Below, one piece after another: positions 1 through 6,093 of a stretch of DNA of 9,619 nt. The stretch comes from CAZYTO01 sp964650405 (GTDB taxonomy: Bacteria; Acidobacteriota; Thermoanaerobaculia; Gp7-AA8): positions 1 through 9,619 of the forward strand of contig CAZYTO010000225.1 in the NCBI GenBank assembly GCA_964650405.1, in the 5' to 3' direction. Made by a program: the position numbers and the translations under genes. Position 1 is the stretch's first letter; each line of letters starts with the position of its first letter. The notes under the pieces are model-generated. The model was not told where the DNA came from, ran no database searches, and saw nothing but the letters and a program-made list of their open reading frames with translations.

Positions 1-686
1 TCCGGGCGGTAGAATCTGACAATTACGTGGGAGTCTGCCGTGCGGCGGCGGAGGAAGGGACGTCGACGATCGTGGCTACGCCGCACGTCATGCGCGATCC
101 GTGGCTGAACGAAGATCCGGCGGAGCGGGACCGGCTGCTGGTGCGGTTGAACGCTCTGCTCGGCGGCAGGCCGGCCGTCGTGCCGGGTTGCGAGCTTTTC
201 TTTTCCAGCGACATCCTCGAGTTGTGGGATCGCGGCAACGCCGGACCGCTGGTCGGCCTCAACCGCGGCTCGGCTCTGCTGCTCGAGTTCCCGACGGCGT
301 TCGTCGCTCCCCAGGCAGACTGGATCACCCACGAGCTGTCGGTCATGGGCGTGCGTCCCGTCATCGCACATCCTGAGCGTAATGTGGAGTTCGTCCGCAA
401 TCCGGAGCGCCTGGCCTCTCTCGTCTCGCGTGGTGCCATGACGCAGATTACGGCCGGGGCGTTGCTCGGCGACTTCGGGCGCGGACCGCTGGCGGCCGCG
501 GAGGACTTCTTCGCCCGCGGACTGGTGCACCTGGTCGCCTCGGACGCCCATTCGCTAGCTGGCCGCCCGCCCCGCCTCGCCGCCGCGCGCAGGTGGGCGG
601 AGCGGCACTGGGGCGACGTGGCCGCCCGCGAGATCTTCGACACCAATGCGGAATCCGTCGCGCAGAGAGGGAGCGCCGCCGCATGA
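1..686 (+). CDS. CpsB/CapC-family PHP-fold tyrosine phosphatase (5' truncated)
   Basis: This is the C-terminal part of a PHP-domain protein of the CpsB/CapC/YwqE type, manganese-dependent phosphotyrosine phosphatases that act on the bacterial tyrosine kinases controlling polysaccharide export. The reading frame is open from base 3, so the gene starts before the window. The family's first metal motif (DxHxH, about 16 residues before the visible part) is missing only because of the window edge. Visible PHP motifs in order are ATPH (about residues 25-28 of the visible part), GCELFF, HPERN and ASDAHS, all expected metal-site segments. About 227 residues are present against roughly 240-260 for the family. 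The stop overlaps the next start as ATGA, which implies translational coupling. A generic PHP hydrolase cannot be excluded, but motif order and the downstream envelope gene favour a CpsB role. Confidence 0.85.
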   Translation, partial: RAVESDNYVGVCRAAAEEGTSTIVATPHVMRDPWLNEDPAERDRLLVRLNALLGGRPAVVPGCELFFSSDILELWDRGNAGPLVGLNRGSALLLEFPTAFVAPQADWITHELSVMGVRPVIAHPERNVEFVRNPERLASLVSRGAMTQITAGALLGDFGRGPLAAAEDFFARGLVHLVASDAHSLAGRPPRLAAARRWAERHWGDVAAREIFDTNAESVAQRGSAAA

Positions 687-2329
687 AGCGGCTCGTCGCG
701 CTGGCCGCCCTCCTGCTCGCCATCGGCGCGATGACACGCTACGAGCTCGATCGCAGTGCACGCCGCGCCGGCGAACAATTCCTGACGGACTTCGACGTCG
801 CAGCCCGCCGCCCCGACGACGCAGCCACGCTCCCCCTCGTCCCCTCCGCCGATCTCGGCGCGGAGGTGATCGCCGACATCGCCTTGCATGACACCTTCGG
901 GACGGTGCGGCTTGCTGACGCGTCGCCCGAGCTTCGCGCCCGCTGGCTGCGGGCCATCGAGCACGTGCCCGACGAGCTCTCCGCCGCGCGCGCCCTGACG
1001 CTCGCCGCACTCGCCGCCCGTCCCGGCTGGGCCGAGCACTGGGCGGACCTCGGGGAGCTCGTCTATGCCTCGCAGCGGCGAACGCCCGGCGCCAATGACT
1101 TTCGCCTCTGGGAAGAGCCTCTCCGGACATCGCTGGAGTCTTTTCCCGGCAACGATGCGGCGTGGACCTTCCTGTCCACAGCCTATCTGGAGAACTGGCC
1201 TGAGCTGCCCGATGCCATGCGCGGGCGGGCGGTGGGGGGGCTGCGGCGCTCACTCCTCGATCCCGGCTTTGCCGCCGCGACGTTTCCCATCGTCATCGAA
1301 GCCGTCGGCATCGACGACGCCATCACCCTGCTGCCCCCGGAGCCGCCCACCTTGCGCGCAGCATTCGACGCGCTGGCGAAAGGAAACGACCTCACACGCG
1401 CGGCGACGGTGTACCAGCTATGGGAGTCGGCCGAGTGGGCGGCGCGGAGCAACGAACTGCGGGAGCTCGAGAAGCGCGCGGCACTGAATGACGTCGAGCG
1501 GCAGCGGAACCTCGCCCAGGAGTGGCTGGCCCGCCACCCGCCCGGCGACTTCGACACACCGGCCGGCTGCGCCCAGGTCCTCCGAGTCCTGCAGCTCGCG
1601 GTCAATGACCGCATCGGTTCATGGCAGTCCGATCCCCGCGCTGTCGCTGTCCGCTTCTTCCTCAATCACCGGATCGCGCCGGGAACGTCCGGCACTCCAG
1701 GAATCGAGACGGCGCCGGGGGGCGCGGTCATCGCGACCGTCGTGAACTCGCTGATCGGAGTGCCCGAGCCGATCCGCGCCCGCGCCCGCCTCCTCGGCGG
1801 CGACGTGGAAGGGGCCCAGACTCTCTTCGAGCGGTCGGACAGCGCCGGCTCGTTCGAGTGGACGCCGTTCCTGCTCGACCTCGCCGCCTACCGTATGTCC
1901 CAGAGCTCCTTCGACGCCGCCCGAGGTGCGATCGAAGCCCTGGCCCCCGCGGCGCGCAATGAATGCGAAGCCGTCGTCGTCCGCCGCCGCCTGGCCGCGC
2001 TCGACGGCACGAGCGACCGGATTCCCTTACCGGCGACCCCGGCACTCCCTGCCGCCGCCTGGAGCTCGAACGGATCGCTCTCCGTCTGCATCGACCCCGA
2101 AGCCGGCGCCATCCGGGAGCTCTCGACTACCGTCGAGACGCCCGCTCCCACGCTGCTGACCTGGGGCTGGAACGACGGTCGCGAAGGAATCCTGCAGATC
2201 GATGCCGGCCGCACCGGCATCCGCGTGGCGACTTCCGATCACACCGGACGACAGACCCTCCTCCTTCGCTCGCTCACCGGCACGCGGATCACGCCGGGTG
2301 ACGTGAAGATCACAAGCCGCGGCTTCTGA
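683..2329 (+). CDS. Membrane-anchored helical-repeat (TPR-like) protein of unknown function
   Basis: I do not recognise a named family. The 548-residue product starts MKRLVALAALLLAIGAM, a short charged N-terminus plus a hydrophobic segment (about residues 4-17) that reads as a signal anchor or signal peptide. Most of the protein (about 60-450) is Ala/Leu/Arg-rich amphipathic helix with TPR-like phrases such as ALAARPGWAEHWADLGEL and LRTSLESFPGNDAAWTFLSTAYL. The last 90 or so residues look beta-rich (WSSNGSLSVCIDPEAG, ILQIDAG, GIRVATSD). The ATG at 683 is chosen because it follows an AGGGAG at 668-673 by 9 bases, overlaps the upstream stop, and gives a sensible N-terminal signal. An open frame reaching back to 593 lacks these features. 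Position right after a CpsB-type phosphatase suggests a role in exopolysaccharide or envelope assembly, which is inference from context. It ends only 20 bases from the convergent yraN stop. Confidence 0.85.
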   Translation: MKRLVALAALLLAIGAMTRYELDRSARRAGEQFLTDFDVAARRPDDAATLPLVPSADLGAEVIADIALHDTFGTVRLADASPELRARWLRAIEHVPDELSAARALTLAALAARPGWAEHWADLGELVYASQRRTPGANDFRLWEEPLRTSLESFPGNDAAWTFLSTAYLENWPELPDAMRGRAVGGLRRSLLDPGFAAATFPIVIEAVGIDDAITLLPPEPPTLRAAFDALAKGNDLTRAATVYQLWESAEWAARSNELRELEKRAALNDVERQRNLAQEWLARHPPGDFDTPAGCAQVLRVLQLAVNDRIGSWQSDPRAVAVRFFLNHRIAPGTSGTPGIETAPGGAVIATVVNSLIGVPEPIRARARLLGGDVEGAQTLFERSDSAGSFEWTPFLLDLAAYRMSQSSFDAARGAIEALAPAARNECEAVVVRRRLAALDGTSDRIPLPATPALPAAAWSSNGSLSVCIDPEAGAIRELSTTVETPAPTLLTWGWNDGREGILQIDAGRTGIRVATSDHTGRQTLLLRSLTGTRITPGDVKITSRGF

Positions 2330-2349
2330 CCATCGCCAAGGCCGCCTCC

Positions 2350-2751
2350 TCAGTACGCGTTCGCGAAGCGCAGACCGGTTGTCGCGGTTTGGAACGCGTT
2401 GGCGAACTGTGTCGCCACGAACCGAAGGCCGGTCCATTGCAGCGACAGAACGTCATAACGGACTTCGCCGCCATGTGGATGGCGGGAGAGCCAGTGCTCG
2501 GCAAGACGTGCGATGCGCGACTGCTTCTCGGATGTCACGGCATCAGAGCCCTCGCCGGCGGCAAACGAGGCGCGCGCCTTTACCTCGACGAACGCGAGCA
2601 TGCTGCCGCGACGGACGATGAGATCGATCTCGCCGCTGCGCGTGCGGACATTGCGGGCGATGACACGGAATCCGCGCAGGCGATAGAACCAGGCGGCGTA
2701 CCACTCGCCGCGGCGACCGAGCTCCTGGGAGGGGAAAAGTCGAAAAAACAT
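2350..2751 (-). CDS. yraN: YraN/UPF0102 family endonuclease-fold protein
   Basis: The 133-residue product matches the small UPF0102 (YraN) family, which has a PD-(D/E)XK nuclease-like fold and an unsettled biological role. Signature segments are LGRRGE (11-16), the RTRSGEIDLIV stretch (37-46) with Asp43, and FVEVKAR (54-60) with the Glu56-x-Lys58 pair expected at the active site. Length is slightly above the usual 115-125 residues. The ATG at 2751 is chosen because it sits about ten residues before GRRGE, as in relatives. The frame is open further upstream, but that stretch is mutL read out of frame. No Shine-Dalgarno is visible. A TATGCT hexamer ends six bases before the ATG, hinting at a leaderless transcript. 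It lies downstream of mutL on the same strand, with a terminator-like hairpin between them. Confidence 0.92.
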   Translation of the reverse strand: MFFRLFPSQELGRRGEWYAAWFYRLRGFRVIARNVRTRSGEIDLIVRRGSMLAFVEVKARASFAAGEGSDAVTSEKQSRIARLAEHWLSRHPHGGEVRYDVLSLQWTGLRFVATQFANAFQTATTGLRFANAY

Positions 2752-2757
2752 GGGAAA

Positions 2758-2763
2758 AGCATA
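2758..2763 (-). promoter_or_regulatory. Candidate -10 element abutting the yraN start
   Basis: On the minus strand the hexamer TATGCT (T, A and T at the key positions 1, 2 and 6) is followed by six bases and then the yraN ATG. This spacing would place the transcript start at or next to the initiator codon. No convincing -35 box or Shine-Dalgarno accompanies it, so this is a suggestion only. Confidence 0.3.
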
Positions 2764-2785
2764 GTGGGGGATGGGCGGAAGCGTG

Positions 2786-2806
2786 AAAACTCTACGCGGC
2801 GTAGAG
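2786..2806 (-). terminator. Probable intrinsic terminator downstream of mutL
   Basis: Read on the minus strand, a perfect 7-bp stem (CTCTACG / CGTAGAG, 2806-2800 with 2796-2790) closes a 3-base loop and is followed at once by TTTT (2789-2786). It begins 28 bases after the mutL stop and ends about 35 bases before the yraN start, so it would end mutL transcripts and make yraN depend on its own promoter or on read-through. The stem is short, so efficiency is uncertain. Confidence 0.55.
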
Positions 2807-2833
2807 CGGGCCGGGTGGCGGCCAGGTGCGACT

Positions 2834-4618
2834 CTACTTGCGGTGGAAGTGCCGTTCGATGTCGAGATGCTTAATGTCGACGATGATGGGCCGGCCGTGG
2901 GGACAGGCGAAGGGGTTCGAAGAGTCGAGGAGCTCCGCGGTGAGCCGGGCCATTTCCTCGCCCGAGAGTGGGCGGTGGACCTTGATCGCGGCCTGACAGG
3001 CGAGGGAGGCGCAGACTTTCTCGCGCACGCGGACGACGTGCGAGCCGCGTTCTTCGAGGGAGGCGTCGATGAGCTTCTGCAAGAAGCCTTCGAGGTCGTT
3101 GCGCACGAGCTCGGGCGGGAGGGCGGAGATGGCGAACGTATTGCCGCTGAAGCGCTCCACTTCGAGGCCGACGGCGCGCAGCTCGTCGAGGTGGGACTCC
3201 AGGACTGCCGTCTCGGCGGCTCCCCGTTCGTACAGGATTGGCGTGAGCAGGTGCTGCGTGGCGGGCTCGCGCGACTCGAGCCGTTGCCAGTAGCGGTCAT
3301 ACAGCACGCGCTCGTGCGCAACGTGCTGATCCACCAGTCGCAGCCCGCCTGGCATGTCGATGACGATGTAGCTCATGCGGTATTGACCGATGACGCGCCC
3401 CTGGAGGTCGCCGAGCTGCGGCGACGGCTCGTCGTCGAGCGCCGGTGCCACGGCGGCTGACTGCTCCCGCAGCGGCGGTTGGACGACCGCCGATTTCTGG
3501 AAGAGCGGGGTGAAGTCGGGCATGACCATGCGCGACTCGTCGTAGCGCTGTGGCGCGAAGAGGCCGCCGCCCGGCGGTCTAAGGCCTGAAGGCTGCGGGG
3601 CCACGGCTTCGCGCAGGAGCTCGCGACCCTCCTCGGCGCCGCCGAGGGCGCGACGGATGCCGTCCTCCACCACGACGTGGATGCGGCCCGAGTCGCGGAA
3701 GCGCACTTCGGTCTTGGCCGGATGGACGTTCACGTCGACCGATTCCGGAGGCACGTCGAGGAACAGCACAATGGCCGGGTGACCGTCGAAATCGAAGGCA
3801 TCGCCGGCGCGATTGGCCGCGTGCGTGAGCACGCGGTCCTTCACAAGACGGCCGTTGACGAAGAAGAACTGATTGCGCCGGCTGCCGAAGCGAAGGCCGC
3901 GGGTGACGAAGCCGTGGGCGGAGGTCTCGCCGATGGCGGCTTCGATTGCTTCGAGGTGTGGCGCCGCTTCGTCGCCGACGATCTGCAGTACGCGGTCACG
4001 GGGGGAACGGGCGGGGGGGAGGTCGAGGACGGTCCGGCCGTTGTGTTCGACGCGAAAGGCGCGGGCGGGTTGGGGGAGGGCGTACGACGAGACGACGCTG
4101 ATGATGGAACGGAACTCGGCGTCCGCGCTCTTGAGGAACTTGCGGCGTGCGGGAACGTTCTCGAACAGCTCGCGAACGGTGACGGTCGTGCCGCGGTCGC
4201 GTGCGGCCGGACGCACCTCGCGGCGCGCGGTCAGGGGATCGCAGTCGATCTCGGTGGCGTGTGCCGCCAGACCGTCGGAGGTCTTCAGGGTGAAGCGCGA
4301 AACGGAGGCGATCGACGGAAGGGCCTCGCCCCGAAAGCCCAGCGTCCGTACACGGGTGAGGTCGTCGAAGACGCGGATCTTGGAGGTGGCATGCCGCTCG
4401 AGGGCAAGCCGGGCGTCTTCCTCCGACATGCCCGAGCCGTCGTCGCGGATCTCGATGAGCTTGCGTCCGCCGTTTTCGAGAACGATGTCGATGGACATGG
4501 CCCCGGCGTCGATGGCGTTTTCGACCAGCTCTTTGACCACCGAGGCGGGGCGCTCGACCACTTCACCGGCGGCGATCTGGTTGATGAGGTCCGAGGGCAG
4601 GACGGTGACGCGGGGCAC
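2834..4618 (-). CDS. mutL: DNA mismatch repair protein MutL (endonuclease-type)
   Basis: MutL couples mismatch recognition by MutS to strand incision and excision. The N-terminal GHKL ATPase is complete: KELVENAIDAG with catalytic Glu30 and Mg-binding Asn34, the DDGSG loop (59-63), GFRGEAL (94-100), and a GTTVTVRELF segment leading to NVPARRKFLK. After a variable Pro-containing linker, the C-terminal domain carries the nuclease metal motifs: DQHVAHERVLYD (430-441), ACQAAIK (540-546) and CPHGRP (572-577). Bacteria with these motifs normally lack MutH. The first motif departs from DQHA(X)2E(X)4E by Ala-to-Val and a final Glu-to-Asp. The GTG at 4618 is chosen because it gives (M)PRVTVLPSDLINQIAAGEVV, aligning with the E. 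coli start. A second in-frame GTG at 4651 would add 11 residues. Neither start has a Shine-Dalgarno. At 594 residues the length is normal. Confidence 0.96.
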   Translation of the reverse strand: MPRVTVLPSDLINQIAAGEVVERPASVVKELVENAIDAGAMSIDIVLENGGRKLIEIRDDGSGMSEEDARLALERHATSKIRVFDDLTRVRTLGFRGEALPSIASVSRFTLKTSDGLAAHATEIDCDPLTARREVRPAARDRGTTVTVRELFENVPARRKFLKSADAEFRSIISVVSSYALPQPARAFRVEHNGRTVLDLPPARSPRDRVLQIVGDEAAPHLEAIEAAIGETSAHGFVTRGLRFGSRRNQFFFVNGRLVKDRVLTHAANRAGDAFDFDGHPAIVLFLDVPPESVDVNVHPAKTEVRFRDSGRIHVVVEDGIRRALGGAEEGRELLREAVAPQPSGLRPPGGGLFAPQRYDESRMVMPDFTPLFQKSAVVQPPLREQSAAVAPALDDEPSPQLGDLQGRVIGQYRMSYIVIDMPGGLRLVDQHVAHERVLYDRYWQRLESREPATQHLLTPILYERGAAETAVLESHLDELRAVGLEVERFSGNTFAISALPPELVRNDLEGFLQKLIDASLEERGSHVVRVREKVCASLACQAAIKVHRPLSGEEMARLTAELLDSSNPFACPHGRPIIVDIKHLDIERHFHRK

Positions 4619-4683
4619 TGGGAAAGTATGAAGGATGAAGGGCCCTTGCACCTAAAGTCCGGGAACATGCGTTGTGGAGAGAG

Positions 4684-4722
4684 CTGAAAGGCGGAAGGAT
4701 TGGAAGGCCTGAAAGGCTGAAG
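4684..4722. repeat. Short direct repeats upstream of mutL
   Basis: The 9-mer CTGAAAGGC occurs at 4684-4692 and again at 4709-4717, a 25-base period, with GGAAGG copies between and a partial third copy (GCTGAAG) at the end. It lies in the 147-base gap between the dehydrogenase stop and the mutL start. Function is unknown; it may be a relic of local duplication or a purine-rich low-complexity patch. Confidence 0.5.
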
Positions 4723-4765
4723 TCGCGTCGTTCCTGAGCCTTACTTCCGGTCGCCCGCCTCCGGA

Positions 4766-5797
4766 TCACCATTCCAGGACGATCTTGCCGAAGGCTTGAC
4801 GCGACTCGATGGCCGCGTGGGCTTCGGCGATTCGTTCCATCGGTAGGACGCGATCGACGACAGGCCGCAACCGGCCGGCCTCGACGTGGCGGAACACCTC
4901 ATGAAGCTCCGCCAGGCTGCCCATGGTGGAGCCGAGGATGGAGAGGAGCTTGAAGAAGACGAGGCGAAGGTTGAGCGTTGCCTCGCCGCCGGTGGTGGCG
5001 CCGCAGGTGACGAGTCGGCCGCCCTTGGCGAGCGAGCGGAGGGAGCGCTCGAACGTCTCCGCGCCGACGTGCTCGACGACGACGTCGACACCGCGCTTGT
5101 TCGTTAGCCGCCGCAGCTCGAGCGAGAAGTCGACCTCGCGGTAGAGAATCGTCTCGTCGGCGCCGAGCGCCTTCGCCCGCGCCTCTTTCTCTTGATTGCC
5201 GACGGTCGTGTAGATGGTTCCCGCATTCCAGAGCCTGGCGATCTGGATGGCGGCGCTCCCGACGCCGGAGCCTCCGGAGTGGACGAGGATCGTCTCCCCG
5301 GGCCGGAACTGCGCGCGAGCGACGAGCATGTGCCAGGCGGTCAGCATGTCCAGCGGCAGCGCGGCGCTCTGGGCGAAGGAAAGGGCGGCGGGCTTGCGAA
5401 TGAGATTGCGCACCGGCACGAGCATCTTTTCGGTGCAGCCGCCATTCGCCGTTTCGCCGAAGATGCCCGACTGCGCGCAGAGCGGATCGTTGCCGGAGAG
5501 GCAGGCGATGCAATGCCCGCAGGAGAACCCGGGTGCAACCGCCACCTCGTCCCCTGCCCGCCACTCCCCTCCGTCCTCCCCGACGGCTTCGATCACGCCG
5601 GCCACCTCGCAGCCCGGGATGATCGGCAGTGGGAAGTGGTGGCCGGGCACGCCGCGGCGCACCCAGAGGTCGAGGTGGTTGAGGGCCACGGCACGTATGG
5701 AAACGACGGCAGCGCCGGGGGCTGGGGAGGGGATGGGGACATCCGTCCACTCGAGCTTCTCGACGCCGCCATGTTCGCGGATGAGGATCGCTTTCAT
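4766..5797 (-). CDS. Zinc-binding medium-chain alcohol dehydrogenase/quinone oxidoreductase-like protein
   Basis: The 343-residue product is a medium-chain dehydrogenase/reductase with the GroES-like N-terminal half and a Rossmann C-terminal half. The nucleotide-binding glycine loop is GGSGVGSAA (175-183), in the HSGGSGVG style that often prefers NADP(H). The structural zinc lobe is intact, with Cys93, Cys96, Cys99 and Cys107 in CGHCIACLSGNDPLC. The catalytic-zinc positions are not standard: the usual first Cys is Asn-His in ALNHLDLW, and the usual GHE is GCE (62-64). Substrate and even zinc-dependent catalysis are therefore uncertain. The ATG at 5797 is chosen because MKAILIREHGG is the typical family N-terminus; the 44 extra upstream codons of open frame are Asp/His-rich and unlike the family. 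No Shine-Dalgarno is seen. It is probably a stand-alone cytoplasmic redox enzyme. Confidence 0.9.
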   Translation of the reverse strand: MKAILIREHGGVEKLEWTDVPIPSPAPGAAVVSIRAVALNHLDLWVRRGVPGHHFPLPIIPGCEVAGVIEAVGEDGGEWRAGDEVAVAPGFSCGHCIACLSGNDPLCAQSGIFGETANGGCTEKMLVPVRNLIRKPAALSFAQSAALPLDMLTAWHMLVARAQFRPGETILVHSGGSGVGSAAIQIARLWNAGTIYTTVGNQEKEARAKALGADETILYREVDFSLELRRLTNKRGVDVVVEHVGAETFERSLRSLAKGGRLVTCGATTGGEATLNLRLVFFKLLSILGSTMGSLAELHEVFRHVEAGRLRPVVDRVLPMERIAEAHAAIESRQAFGKIVLEW

Positions 5798-5804
5798 GGC
5801 GGGG

Positions 5805-5810
5805 ATTGTA
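5805..5810 (-). promoter_or_regulatory. Candidate -10 element for the dehydrogenase gene
   Basis: TACAAT on the minus strand (one mismatch to TATAAT) lies seven bases before the dehydrogenase ATG. That would start transcription one base before or at the ATG, giving a leaderless message and explaining the lack of a ribosome binding site. No good -35 hexamer is found 16-18 bases upstream. Confidence 0.4.
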
Positions 5811-5845
5811 TGGCTCGCAGGCACATCCATTGCTGGTTGAAGCGC

Positions 5846-5998
5846 ATGACGCGCCGTGTCACCGCCGCTCTCGTGATCGTCATCATCGTCGGCGTTCTGC
5901 TCATGCTGGCGTGGGCGGTGGAGCGGCACCGCGAACGTGCGGCCGGAGAGCCGGGCGGCGAGGCGGCCAGCGTTGCGCTGCGGTACGAACGCGCGTAA
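5846..5998 (+). CDS. Possible small single-pass membrane protein
   Basis: This open frame encodes 50 residues: a basic start (MTRR), one strongly hydrophobic segment (about 6-24, AALVIVIIVGVLLMLAWAV), then a charged Arg/Glu-rich tail. The pattern (positive inside, one transmembrane helix, soluble tail) is what a real small membrane protein looks like, and no other gene covers this stretch. An in-frame ATG at 5810 would add 12 residues but would leave only 12 bases to the divergent dehydrogenase start. Neither start has a clear Shine-Dalgarno, and no family is recognised. The gene is divergent from the dehydrogenase and lies upstream of the sigma-54 promoter of the BON gene. It may be fortuitous. 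Confidence 0.35.
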   Translation: MTRRVTAALVIVIIVGVLLMLAWAVERHRERAAGEPGGEAASVALRYERA

Positions 5999-5999
5999 G

Positions 6000-6024
6000 A
6001 TTTACGAAACACACCGCTGTAAAT
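6000..6024. promoter_or_regulatory. Dyad upstream of the BON-gene promoter
   Basis: A perfect inverted repeat ATTTAC-N13-GTAAAT (6000-6005 and 6019-6024) ends 26 bases before the -24 GG of the sigma-54-type promoter. It could be an activator site or a weak hairpin behind the small upstream open frame. Its AT-richness in a GC-rich setting is the main reason to list it. Confidence 0.3.
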
Positions 6025-6049
6025 GATTGATACCCAAGTCTGTAGGCTG

Positions 6050-6065
6050 TGGCACGGCGACTGCT
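6050..6065 (+). promoter_or_regulatory. Sigma-54 (-24/-12) promoter of the BON-domain gene
   Basis: TGGCACGGCGACTGCT matches the RpoN consensus TGGCACG-N4-TTGCW with a single T-to-C change in the first position of the -12 block. The invariant GG (6051-6052) and GC (6063-6064) are separated by exactly ten bases. Transcription would begin near 6076, giving an 18-base leader that contains the AGGAG (6078-6082) of the downstream gene. An overlapping TATAAC (6065-6070) could act as a -10 box for a sigma-70 type factor, but no partnering -35 is present. Confidence 0.7.
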
Positions 6066-6093
6066 ATAACGACGGGCAGGAGCGCAAATAAAC

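Noticed and set aside
593..682. Upstream extension of the repeat-protein frame to an ATG at 593
   Set aside because: It would overlap the phosphatase by about 90 bases, adds an Arg-rich stretch, and hides the signal-anchor that starts at the well-placed ATG at 683.
23..1039. Long minus-strand open frame opposite the phosphatase and repeat-protein genes
   Set aside because: It is an antisense shadow from high GC; its product is Arg/Ala/Gly-rich with no family motifs, while the plus-strand frames encode recognisable PHP motifs and a coupled gene.
1234..1240. G7 run in the repeat-protein gene as a phase-variation tract
   Set aside because: Seven G in GC-rich coding sequence is not remarkable and the protein is not clearly surface-exposed.
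2752..3321. N-terminal extension of the yraN frame into mutL
   Set aside because: The added residues are Ser/Pro/Arg-rich out-of-frame mutL; the YraN family starts about ten residues before GRRGE.
3677..4687. Long plus-strand open frame opposite mutL
   Set aside because: Gly/Val/Asp-rich shadow of a gene with full MutL motifs; no signal, motif or ribosome site.
5798..5929. Longer N-terminus for the dehydrogenase
   Set aside because: The extra 44 residues are His/Asp-rich and unlike the family; they read through the divergent spacer.
6027..6070. TTGATA and TATAAC as a sigma-70 promoter pair
   Set aside because: The spacing is 32 bases, far beyond the usable 16-18; the sigma-54 match between them is much better.
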